A DNA stretch of 64,000 nt from assembly GCA_003864495.1 (NCBI GenBank), contig ML133401.1, positions 7,042,698-7,106,697 of the forward strand. Direction: 5' to 3'. Below, one piece after another: positions 23,301-31,366 of this stretch. A model generated the notes under the pieces. The model was not told the DNA's origin and made no database searches. It saw only the letters and a program-made list of their open reading frames with translations. Every line of letters begins with the position of its first letter. Position 1 is the first letter of the stretch. A program made the position numbers and the translations under genes. The stretch is from Nemopilema nomurai (lineage: Eukaryota > Cnidaria > Scyphozoa > Rhizostomeae > Rhizostomatidae).

Positions 23301-26300
23301 AGATGACACATTTATCTCCTAAATCTAATTAGCACTACAACAAAGAGTGTGCACTAGGAAAGAGAAAGCAAGAGATGATGCCATTTTTCAGTGACTGATT
23401 TCTTGACAATTTTCTGTGTGATTGCAATTTCATAAAAATTTGCTACAAGGATACGTGATGATGATGTGCCATCTTTGTCTGGAAAAACAGCTGAATCAAA
23501 TTCGTTCCAGCTTGGATTCTGAAAAGGGAATAGTGCTACATAAAATTAAGAAGATTGAGGATAAAGCAAAATACTGTGGCTGTGTCAGCTTGATTGCATA
23601 AAGTTTGAATCCAATTACAAGAAAAAACAGGTTGGGGAGAATACCTTGTAAGAATAAAAGCTTACACATGACTTACGCATGCTCAAAGATATAACAACAA
23701 ATTAAACTTCCTTTAAACCTCATAATGCTAAAATGCTACAAATGCTAAATCTTATGTAATTGCCAACTTATAAATGCAACATTTATCTGTCATATTTATT
23801 AAAGTTTTTTGTTCTAGCTTTCTAATCCCATTTTTTTGTGCTTTGCCATCAAACTTATCCCGAAATTGTCAAGAATGTACATAGTAAATGCCTGCAACTG
23901 AAAATGGTAGTGCAGCTGAAAATGCTACAAAACTTAGAAATATAGCCAAGCTTGCAAATATGCTGCTTTGCAGACTCACCTCCCAAATACAGCTTCAGAT
24001 AATAACTTCAAAGGACTTACCAAAGAGTTCTCAATAACTTCACTTTGATAAAGAGCTAAAATAAAATTGGTAAAATCAAAATAGAATCAAACATGACCAA
24101 GAATGAAAAAGGCACTGTGCACACAGAAAAAATTTTATGTGGAAATATTTGCAGGATAATAACATGGATTACTAATATAATGGCTTATCTCTAAATGAAT
24201 TTTTTAGATAAAATGGCAGAAAAATCTGTGTAAACATAAAATATGACAAGCTTTAGAAGGAAATATTTAAAAGCAACTATATAAATTTTCATAAAATTAA
24301 TGTACCTATAGAAATAAATAACTTTTTTAGCACAAAAAGAAACTAATGAGGGGATGCATGCAATTATCAACAGAAAATAAGTTAAACCTCTCTTGTCATC
24401 TGTATCATGAAGTGTGAAGTAGAGTTGCAAGAGGCCTGGCTTGTTACCAGACTTGAGAACTGGCAACAAGTTTGGATCTATGTTCCTTCCAAACACACAT
24501 GACAAGTGACGCAAATGCCTCTATCATAGTAAAACCAAAGAAAGATTATTCACAACAAAATATCTCATACTATAAAACAAATTAATTTAATAATTATATA
24601 ATTTACATATATATAAAATGTTTCTAATTTCATAAGAGGTTTTGTTTCATCAGTAATAACTTTACAAAATCAGAGAAGCCTACTTATCAACCTAAATTAC
24701 AATAGAACAATACAAACAATGGAAATCTAAGAGGAACCTGCCTAATACAATACATATTGTTAAATGTGTAAAAACGCAAATATTTATGGGAAACTGGGAG
24801 AGAAGTGAATAGAAAGATAGAAAAAAATTTGATGGAGATGCTGGTGTTGTCTGTTTTACAAGAAATAAATGGTTAGCAATAAACAGGAAAGAACAGGGAA
24901 TAGGATAAAGAAAAAAACAAAAACAAACAAAAACAGGAAGGGACAAAATAACAGTAGGAGAATACATAAATGTCCTATGTGCCTACTTGCCTAATATTAA
25001 GACCCATAGGAGAGAAAGTATTCAAGCGATATTGCCAAAACTATAACCTTAACACAATGCCATTCAAAAGCCCGTGATATCCTTCCTCAGAAAAATGTCT
25101 GAAAAATTCCATCTGAGGCACTGAAGACACTAAATTAAACTTGCGAATAGACGCCTTGTAATTATTAAACCTAAGCCTAAAAGGAGTGTATGTGCTACCT
25201 ACATACTGAACACCACAGACATTGCAATAGATTAAGTATACAACATTGGATGAGTCACAGTTAAATTAATAGTTAATCTTATTTTCTTTACCTGTAGTGC
25301 TAGACATCACTATTGGACATGACCTTACACACTTGACATCTGGACTTCTTACAACACGAACTTCCCCTGTTATTGTTCTCCCTCCCCCTCCCACCAGTAA
25401 GCATAGCCCTAACCAAAATATCCTTAAGATTCTTACACCTCCTAAAAGCAATAACTGGTGGCACAGGAAACACCACCTTGTGAACTAGTGAGCAAGACAT
25501 GGTGTTTCCTGGCAATGTTCCCCAAACCATTAAGTGCAGGATGGTATGTAGTCACAAGTGGAGCCCTCTCAGCCCCCACTTTGTTGGTTTTCCTATTTCC
25601 CGAAATTTGCAGAAGTGTCTCCCTATCTAGCCTACGTACCCTACGTATCTGTTTGTTGATTAACAAGAGACTCTTCATACCCCTTATCGTTAAGCCATCT
25701 AGTGAGTTTACCTACATGTTCCTTAAACTGGTGATTATCTGAGCAAATCCTACAATACCTAAGGGCCTGACTATAGGGGATCGCCTTCTTTGTATTCATA
25801 GGGTGACGAGACTTCTTATGTAAGAACTGATGGGTATCAGTTGGCTTACAAAATAAGTCTGTCTAAGGACTCCCCCCTCTCCTACTTTAACTGTGACATT
25901 CAAGATGGAATGTTCACAGGTAAATTTAATTGTGTCGTGGCTATTGTTAAGATGATCAATTAATAGCTTCAAACTATCCTCCCCCTGTGTCCAGACAAAG
26001 AAAATGTCATCGATATATCTCATCCAGACAAGGGGCTTGTTGTCGAAAGTATCCAGATGTATATATATATGTATATGGGAAAACTAAACACACTTTAAAT
26101 GTGTGCAGAAAACGGAAAGAACTGGATCATTGCCTTCAGAAGCACCAAACTGAGAACTCTACCACATGAACGTTTTATTGAAGAAAATTAAAATCAGCTT
26201 TATTGCTCAAATGCTTCAAAAGTTATCAAGCTTAATCTTCAAAAGCTTAAAAATCAGCTAAAGCTTTGCAACTTTGGCTTTAATGCACTGTTGCCAACAT

Positions 26301-28917
26301 AGACATTAAGAGCTTAACAGTGTTACATGATAGCGGTTTGAAAACTAGCTTCAAGTAGTGTTTACCCACCAGAAGACATTATTCAATGTTACTAGATTCG
26401 AAAATATAGCATACTTACAATTTTTGCTTACAATGATAAGAACACTTTCTAGTATGATCATCTACCTTTTCAAGAGACTATGGACAGTGTATAACTGCCA
26501 CCATCTTTACAATTTCTTCTAAATCATTTAGCAGATATGCTGGCATTTAGAAAATTTTAAAAATAAAGTTTCTCTTTTACAAAGGCCCTAGTTTGGCCCT
26601 ATTTTAGGGTCCTGTAGAAAGTATCCAAATTTTTCCTTGCATTTCAAGTTGATGCTGAATCTAAAAAAGTAGCACAGAAGTTGATACTGAATCTCAAATT
26701 AACACATTTTGAAAGACTCTTATTTTTATATTTTAGCTTTTCTGACCTTTCATTTAAGGAAACTTAAAGAGTGACTTTAAATAAAAAATGACTTAAATAA
26801 CTTTATGTACTCAGGAAATTTATAAAGTTTCCTTTTCAGAGAAGGCAATAAATGTGACATAAAACACAAAAATGTTGGAAGTAGAATCATTAGAGTATCA
26901 AAATATAATTAAACATTTGCTAACAACCTTTAGCTGTTGTAACTTGCAGATGAACAGAGCAATCAATTTAAAAAATGATAAAATCAAATCCTATTCTGTT
27001 GTTACCAGTAAGTAATCTTGAGCTTCAGAAAGCAAAATTCATATTTGCATCAGTTGGGCAAAAAGAGTCATATATTGTGACCAACAGTTTGCAATTATTG
27101 TTTTAAATTTATCCATTTCATTACGCGATTCAAAAAGGGAAAAACTATATTGATGAGTTGAAAAGTTTAGCCCATATGTAGGTACCTCAATCTGATTGCT
27201 AAAATCAGAAAGGTCATTTTGGAACCAAATGTTAGTTTCAAGAAGAAAATGTAACTTTTGCTATCTGAAGGAAACCACATAAAATAAACAAGCTTACTCG
27301 GGCCTAAATCCCACTAACATTACTCATTGATATGGTAATTGACATTTCTTTAAAGATAGGTTTCTTACCATAAACATTTTTTTACATATTTGAAAAGCCT
27401 ACATTTTCCATGGTGAAAAGGAAGTAGAACGAAGATACCGTGCCAGTATAGGTATCATCAAGGGTTTTTATACCTGTTGTGATTCCAATTTTAAAAGCTC
27501 GGTCTCTGAAAATTGTGACCTGAGGACCAATTCCGACTCCATCACTTGAAATGTAATTTTAGGCAACCAAAGGGGGTTTGTAATGTGAGACAAGGCGTAC
27601 TGTTCTGTGCAAAATTCTACGAAGTCTATCCATGTATTTGTAGTATGAATTCCAAAATTTTACCAGCAAAATCTTCTTTCGCATTTATCGTTGGCAAATC
27701 ATTTCGAAAATAACGATTGAATTCTTCAATAATCTGTTTCAACTGAAGAATTAAGCTTCACTTTTGTCAAGCTACTACTATCTCTCTCGAGTTGACCTAA
27801 AATCCTAAAAAGGGAAATGGAATTGAGATGGAGATCAAGCTCCGAAACGAGGCATTCATCCAAGAAGGACTTATAAATGCATCACAAATTTTGTGAAATA
27901 GAAATGATTTTTCACTTTTTGCCTTTAAAATTATCTTTTTCGAAGAAAATGGCATGAAGAACAGAAGAGAACTGATCACGCTGACAATAAAGACACAACA
28001 AACATTTGGAGTAATGCGCAAAGTAATAAAGAAAAGCATAATGAAAGAAATTCCAAAATCTCTAGTAGTAGAACAATCCTCCTGGAACAGTGAACTATGG
28101 AACATGAAAACTGTGGTAGAAAAAACAGGAAAATTTCAGAGCAAAGTAGTAAGATGGGTTTTAGAGGTAAGATGATATGAAAGGAAGACCACATAAGAAA
28201 TATGAACAGTGCTATCAATACAGGAATGGAGCGAAGTAATCAAAGGGGAAAGAAGAGTTGGCTTGGAAACTGCCGAGGTCGAAAAAGGAAACACTAGTGA
28301 GATGGGCTTTAGAAAAAACATAAAGGCTGCTAAAAGCACACAGTGGAAGATAGAAATTGCACCTCATAAATTTGGCGGAGAAAGAGAAACCGTTTGAACA
28401 ACATAGACTAGAAGAATGCAGGAAAGATAATGACAGACAAGGCTTTTGGGCAAGGCTCAAGAGCTGAACTGGTTGCACACATTATTATAGGAAATGTAGC
28501 GTGTACCTTGATAGCAGCATCACAATTGAAGAAGTTTACTGTTTAGGTAGCATCAGTCTTTGAATAAGAGACAAAGATGGTGGACATTTGTTGAAGCGAA
28601 TTAGATAAGAACTAGCCCCCAAAACCCCGCTGCGCGGGCTAAACCCCATCTGTGGAAAAGGAATTGCCCATTAAAACTACCCCATAAAACTACCCCATTT
28701 TCTGCGGTAAACCTGACAGCAAAGTGTTTTCTACAACCTATAAATATTTACGGTGATGACTTGATTCCGGCTGTCTCTATGCAGAAGAAGAAAATGTCTG
28801 ACAAGTTTAATAATAAATTTTTCAAAACCCTCTAATTATACTCACCGTTTTGCAAATGTCAGTAGGAGCACAATCAGCACAGAGGGGGAAAGAGGGGGCA
28901 ACCGTAAGCGTGGCCAT
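7567..28917 (-). CDS. UVRAG: UVRAG, UV-radiation-resistance-associated protein (Vps38-like Vps34-complex subunit), 17 proposed exons
   Basis: UVRAG binds Beclin-1 and Vps34 to make PI3P during autophagosome and endosome maturation. Proposed exons (minus strand): 28917-28846, 24520-24388, 24055-24021, 23518-23455, 23243-23146, 21467-21231, 20755-20694, 13311-13206, 12850-12769, 12488-12444, 12199-12153, 11862-11775, 11351-11276, 10950-10785, 9469-9391, 8719-8628, 8377-7567. Translation gives a C2-like domain ([28 protein letters not shown]; residues about 25-135), a coiled coil (about 225-335), then the BARA-like region with the family blocks [66 protein letters not shown] and [11 protein letters not shown]. 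The variable tail is about 270 residues. Total is about 762 residues against roughly 700 in human. Phases fit at every junction except around 12.1-12.5 kb. Exon 1 is the least certain. Confidence 0.93.
8628..8719 (-). CDS. UVRAG: UVRAG exon 16, conserved core
   Basis: It encodes [30 protein letters not shown], split here for length. It matches [20 protein letters not shown]. The acceptor is TTTTCCAG and the donor GTAAGT. Confidence 0.95.
8852..8890. repeat. GC-rich 13-bp triplication in UVRAG intron 15
   Basis: Three consecutive 13-bp units of the form GCGCCGCGTCACA (with A/G and final-base variants) form a small CpG island in otherwise AT-rich intron sequence. Confidence 0.8.
9219..9243 (+). 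promoter_or_regulatory. CRE plus TATA-box promoter-like motif inside a UVRAG intron
   Basis: TGACGTC at 9219-9225 is followed 10 bases later by TATAAATA at 9236-9243, both on the plus strand. This is antisense to UVRAG and inside intron 15. No open reading frame of note follows, so this is a motif observation only. Confidence 0.3.
9391..9469 (-). CDS. UVRAG: UVRAG exon 15, conserved core
   Basis: It encodes [20 protein letters not shown] and NKDIAQ, nearly colinear with [20 protein letters not shown] of vertebrate UVRAG. The acceptor is TGCTTTAG and the donor GTATGC. Confidence 0.96.
9556..10522. mobile_element. Tc1/mariner-like non-autonomous element with 25-bp TIRs
   Basis: The left end (9558-9582, CAGTTAATCCCCGCATAC...) and right end (10496-10520) are inverted repeats matching at 23 of 25 positions. 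Both are flanked by TA (9556-9557 and 10521-10522), the target duplication of the Tc1/mariner superfamily. CAGT is a usual terminus. An ATAAGAACCT motif occurs near both ends. The 965-bp element has no transposase frame. It fills most of UVRAG intron 14 and carries a tRNA-like fragment. Confidence 0.82.
9887..9930 (+). pseudogene. tRNA-like 5' half (box A only)
   Basis: GACCCCATAGCTCAGCGGTA GAGCACTTGG resembles the acceptor and D-arm half of a tRNA, with box A TAGCTCAGCGG at 9894-9904. No anticodon arm or GGTTCGANNCC box B follows. It may be a tRNA or tRNA-derived SINE remnant inside the mariner-like element. Confidence 0.4.
10785..10950 (-). CDS. UVRAG: UVRAG exon 14, conserved core
   Basis: This is the strongest family match: [20 protein letters not shown], then [16 protein letters not shown] and KLIDRERE. 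It is equivalent to ALGYTAHLV...VPLRYPI...GSRSTI...LTEKERE. The donor is GTATGT, phase 2. Confidence 0.96.
11276..11351 (-). CDS. UVRAG: UVRAG exon 13
   Basis: It encodes [20 protein letters not shown], aligning with the VCGVKLPNSEDF segment. The acceptor is TGCCTTTAG. A nearer AG would place a stop in frame and is rejected. The donor is GTGAGA, phase 1. Confidence 0.9.
11775..11862 (-). CDS. UVRAG: UVRAG exon 12
   Basis: It encodes [17 protein letters not shown] ... [10 protein letters not shown], closely matching [25 protein letters not shown] of the vertebrate protein. The acceptor is TTTTCTGTAG and the donor GTACGA. Confidence 0.93.
12153..12199 (-). CDS. UVRAG: UVRAG exon 11 (uncertain)
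   Basis: The exon is 47 bp, between acceptor TTGGAACAG and donor GTGAGT. Both usable frames are open, but with the strongest splice sites the phase does not match exon 12. Either a weak alternative donor is used here or at exon 9, or another small exon has been missed. Confidence 0.42.
12444..12488 (-). CDS. UVRAG: UVRAG exon 10 (probable)
   Basis: The exon is 45 bp, from GCTTTCAG to GTGATT. In the phase set by the strong exon 9 donor it reads [15 protein letters not shown], plausible for a charged coiled coil. If exon 9 ended four bases earlier, it would read [15 protein letters not shown] instead. Confidence 0.62.
12550..12715. mobile_element. Dispersed repeat fragment with iterated GCGCTTATTCGAG-like motif
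   Basis: Three related motifs (GGCGCTTATTCGA, GGCACTTATTCGG, GGGCTTACTCGAG) recur at about 50-base spacing in a GC-richer patch of UVRAG intron 9. A run of 12 G lies at 12665-12676. This looks like part of a dispersed DNA repeat. Its ends are not defined. Confidence 0.4.
12769..12850 (-). CDS. UVRAG: UVRAG exon 9, coiled coil
   Basis: The acceptor is CCCTTTCCAG and the donor is GTAAGA. It encodes [20 protein letters not shown], with heptad-like leucines. Phase is 0 in and 1 out if the strong donor is used. Confidence 0.88.
13206..13311 (-). CDS. UVRAG: UVRAG exon 8, coiled coil, GC donor
   Basis: It encodes [20 protein letters not shown] ... REHWRK, an amphipathic coiled-coil start. The acceptor is TTTTCTCAG. 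The donor reads AAG|GCAAGT, the standard consensus of a GC-AG intron. Confidence 0.87.
13739..13812. repeat. 17-bp minisatellite (4 copies)
   Basis: Four imperfect copies of ATTGTTGTCGCCCACCC lie in tandem in UVRAG intron 7, about 0.9 kb from the large array and unrelated to it in sequence. Confidence 0.85.
14103..14195. repeat. Short imperfect repeat GTCCGCGTCAGGTG (about 5 copies)
   Basis: GAGTCTGCGTCAGGTG, AATCCGCGTCAGGTTG, GAGTCCGCGTCAGGTG, GGGTCCGCATCCGGTG and relatives follow one another at 16-30 base spacing. This is the third independent tandem repeat in the same intron. Confidence 0.75.
14672..20687. repeat. 23-bp minisatellite, about 260 copies, in UVRAG intron 7
   Basis: The plus-strand unit is CATTGCAGCCACGTAGGAG followed by CCAA, GCAA or CAA. 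Types A (GCC) and B (GGC) are 23 bp and type C is 22 bp. Units are almost identical elsewhere. Odd units (19 bp, small insertions, substitutions such as CACATAGG at about 19452) are mostly between 15.6 and 18.8 kb. Every unit has a CpG within TACGTGG (minus strand). No unit contains a stop codon on the minus strand, so all three frames stay open for about 2,000 codons. This is a by-product and not a gene. Confidence 0.98.
20694..20755 (-). CDS. UVRAG: UVRAG exon 7, flush against the minisatellite
   Basis: The acceptor is GTCCCAG. The exon encodes [20 protein letters not shown] plus two bases and has donor GTACAT. Phases fit both neighbours. [10 protein letters not shown] aligns with SYDVFSLLRL at the start of the coiled coil. 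Only 5-13 bases separate the donor from the first repeat unit. Confidence 0.82.
21231..21467 (-). CDS. UVRAG: UVRAG exon 6
   Basis: This is a phase 0 exon of 79 codons ending at GTGAGT. It begins [11 protein letters not shown], aligning with EIIFGLNDGYY, and ends [10 protein letters not shown], aligning with ILLQVDQN. The middle is longer than in vertebrates. Confidence 0.88.
21815..21965. repeat. Degenerate ACATAAGACA-type low-complexity repeat
   Basis: Many imperfect copies of ACATAAGAC, ACATGACAC and ACACAACAT follow each other in intron 5 of UVRAG. No conserved coding sequence is present. Confidence 0.8.
23146..23243 (-). CDS. UVRAG: UVRAG exon 5, end of C2-like domain
   Basis: The exon runs from acceptor TGTTCAG to donor GTAAAT. 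It encodes [13 protein letters not shown] ... [12 protein letters not shown], corresponding to the CFVVKIWG...LIEWKVCLDGL stretch of the vertebrate protein. Confidence 0.9.
23455..23518 (-). CDS. UVRAG: UVRAG exon 4
   Basis: It encodes [20 protein letters not shown], following the family's NPTW motif of the C2-like domain. The donor GTATCC is non-optimal. It gives the phase required by exon 5, and the product aligns across the junction. Confidence 0.85.
24021..24055 (-). CDS. UVRAG: UVRAG exon 3 (35 bp)
   Basis: This micro-exon lies between TTTAG and GTAAGT. It encodes [11 protein letters not shown], equivalent to FYRSEVIKNSL of vertebrate UVRAG. Confidence 0.9.
24388..24520 (-). CDS. UVRAG: UVRAG exon 2, start of C2-like domain
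   Basis: The acceptor is ACTATGATAG. It encodes [13 protein letters not shown] ... [14 protein letters not shown], matching the RLRHLRNI...YFTLH segment at the start of the vertebrate UVRAG C2 domain. It ends in phase 1 at a weak donor, GTTTAA. The frame joins cleanly to exon 3. Confidence 0.88.
24970..26065 (-). mobile_element. Penelope-like retroelement fragment (RT end plus GIY-YIG endonuclease), 5'-truncated
   Basis: On the minus strand the sequence begins near 26065 with [20 protein letters not shown], an RT block with the YIDD catalytic motif. It continues with [20 protein letters not shown], then [17 protein letters not shown] and [19 protein letters not shown], and a Cys-rich stretch ([10 protein letters not shown]). 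It ends in a GIY-YIG-type domain ([18 protein letters not shown]...FRLRF) and the terminal block [17 protein letters not shown] followed by a GIY-YIG nuclease is diagnostic of Penelope-like elements. Several frame changes make it inactive. It lies in proposed UVRAG intron 1, in the same orientation. Confidence 0.88.
26066..28845. other. AT-rich intronic sequence, no gene recognised
   Basis: This is the rest of proposed UVRAG intron 1. It starts with a short (TA)n-rich stretch at the truncation point of the Penelope-like fragment. Short open frames at 27.8-28.5 kb on both strands show no recognisable domain and are low-complexity (Ser/Phe/Leu-rich on minus, Lys-rich on plus). Confidence 0.5.
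28846..28917 (-). CDS. UVRAG: UVRAG exon 1 (candidate, with start codon)
   Basis: The frame begins ATGG after CTA and gives 24 codons ([10 protein letters not shown]...TDICKT). It then meets a strong donor GTGAGT in phase 0, which is the phase needed by exon 2. This is the best such candidate between exon 2 and TMEM164. The N-terminus of UVRAG is poorly conserved, so there is no sequence proof. Another upstream exon is possible. Confidence 0.5.
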
Positions 28918-31137
28918 TAGGCATGCGCCTCGCAACCACCCACTTTTGAACTGTTGCTATTAAAACTGCTCCAACAGAATTTCCGACAGGTTTGTTGCCA
29001 GGGGGGCTACAGCTGCCCACCATCTACCAACAGCACACCTGAAGATGAAACCTGCAGCTACTCTAATGAAATCTATGGCCATAGAGTATTGTTATAGTTC
29101 GAAAAGGTATCGTTAAGGCTTTCTTATAAAGTGCAAGGCACAACTTGGGAAATAGGTAAGAGCAGTCAACAAACAAACCGCAAATTTTGCAAAAACAATC
29201 GCAATATGATACCATTTGTCAGATGCATTAAGTTGAAATTTAAAGCGATGCAACCGTTTAGTACTCAAAGCCTCAGTGCCCCTGCCCCCCCTCCACAAAC
29301 AAAAATTCACAAATGTTGAAACAAGTTTTCGACAACCTTTCCCTATATACTAATCACGGGGGTTGGGTCCTTTAGTATAAAATTACGTTGTGATGTGATG
29401 TAAGCGATATGAAAGCATCATGTTTCTATGCCTCTTTAAGCACCTCTCTAATAGCACTCCACTGTATGTTTTTTCATCCGCTTTAAAACACTTCCTGAAT
29501 ACCTCTAAAACTTCCTCCGTTGAAAATATGGACACCTGTTAAGTACAACTAAACAGTGGAATTCTATGAACTAAAAACTATAACATGAATAACATGCAGC
29601 TGCATGTCAATCGCAATAAAACAACACAACAACCACAACAATAACCTTAAGTAAGAGCATTGTCATCCCGGACGTCTAGAAGTTGAAATCATCAAGCTAA
29701 CGGTTCAGCTATCTCCTACAAAAACGGACCCGACAGGCTTCAGAGTGCCATCTTCTGTCTTTAAGTGCAATTATACATTTGGGTAGATATTGCAAAACTA
29801 CTGAACTCCAGATGATTTTGCAACGACTACTGCAGAGAGGCGCTATGCATTTACAAAAAGCCAGAGAGCGGTACATTTTCACTTCGAATTCAAGATTTGT
29901 ACGCAGTGTCAATATTCCAGGTAGCTTTAAAATTTAAGGAAAATCAAACTGAATAAGGATGCTTTGAAAAATCATAATGTCAGGTTTATACAAGGATGCA
30001 ATTTAGTCGTCGAAGGTACGCTTCGGTTCTTGAGTTTAAAATCAATGTGAATGATACGCTCTTTAAATTTATGTCACTTAACAGAATCATTTTCATTATA
30101 CGCACATACAGTTATCTGTCTAATTTCAATTTGCAAAGTACTTTCAAGAAGTTTGTTAGGCAACCCCCTGGAACAGTCACTATGACACACCAGTTCTTGG
30201 TGATTCACTGAGTTTGAATGGACCTTGTGTGCTAGACAAACACGGATAAATTAGGATAATGATCTTCGTCTGGCTTGTCAACCAATTCTATTAAGAGCTC
30301 AAAACCGATCCGAAATACAGCAGATCAAAGTATTTTTCCTCTATGGAGACAGTTTAATAATGTGGAAGAATGTGAGAAAAGATTTCTTCTGAGATAATTA
30401 TGGCTCTCATTTTTCCGAGCAAAACATCTATTGTCCATTATTGTAGGATGTATAATTTTGGGGAGAGATTTGGTTCAATTATGTAGCATTTGGTGTCACT
30501 TTTGACTTGCAAACTTAAATATAAAGTCCTCCCTGATATGGTGCAATTTGCTCTCCCTAACATCATAGTCATATGTAAAAGCACAGACGAGGTTTGCTTT
30601 TGGAAGAAAACAAGTGACAAGGTTTTCTAATTACGATTCTGAAAATACATTCCATACAAAACATCAACTTACTATGTTTCATCCTTCCAAGGTGCAAACA
30701 CTGCTTCAATCAACTGCAGTGTAATAGGTATCTTGTAAAATATCCAATAAAAATTATGGAACAATTTAATGATTTATAATCCAGCTATACATTAACACAT
30801 TAATTTCTATAGCAAGCAAATATATGCCATTCATAAAGATTTGGATTTGGAGGCTGCTAAAATATTTTTGTTCATTTGGAATTTTTCAAACAAAAAGTGT
30901 TTCGCTAAATGAGTTACATCTGGATAGGCCATGCCAGCACATAATTTGTGGCTGAAACCCATAGCGGTATGTAAAATATCTGTTGGTAGTTTAATGAAAT
31001 CAACACAATCTTTTGCATATATAATACAAAAACATATAACAATTATAGTCTTATACAAAGCAAATTTTAGAATTGTTTAATACAGAATGAATAATTCATA
31101 AGATCTAAATACTTTCTTTTAAGTCCATTTTGATCAA
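28918..31137. other. Intergenic region between TMEM164 and UVRAG
   Basis: It holds the presumed UVRAG promoter just above 28917, where base composition rises slightly in GC. No TATA box at a convincing distance, conserved frame, or bounded repeat is seen. Confidence 0.45.
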
Positions 31138-31143
31138 TTTATT
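31138..31143 (-). terminator. Candidate AATAAA polyadenylation signal of TMEM164
   Basis: AATAAA on the minus strand lies 31 bases after the TMEM164 stop codon. Use of it would give a very short 3' UTR. Other AT-rich options lie further downstream. Confidence 0.4.
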
Positions 31144-31174
31144 GATATTCATTATAATTAAATGCCAACAAGAG

Positions 31175-31366
31175 TCATTCAGTTTTTATTGGTATGTCTT
31201 TTCCTTGTATCTTCTTGAGACATTTTTTGACTACAAAGGTGTAAACCTTGCCAAAGAACAGAGTTAAGATAGACTGATGAATGATGGCAAACCAGCGGTA
31301 GTAAGGTCCTTGAAAAGGGTCACTAACAGCAGGACACAGCATGTTGTTCAAATTCACAAGTGTCAT
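31175..31366 (-). CDS. TMEM164: TMEM164 exon 6 (stop)
   Basis: It encodes [20 protein letters not shown] and ends in a lysine-rich cytosolic tail ([17 protein letters not shown]) at TGA. The acceptor is CTTTAG. The [15 protein letters not shown] block is almost invariant in the family. Confidence 0.96.
   Translation of the reverse strand: MTLVNLNNMLCPAVSDPFQGPYYRWFAIIHQSILTLFFGKVYTFVVKKCLKKIQGKDIPIKTE

Noticed and set aside
27797..28480. Open frames on both strands in UVRAG intron 1
   Set aside because: Composition-driven (Lys/Glu-rich on one strand, Ser/Phe/Leu-rich on the other), short and fragmented. No family recognised.
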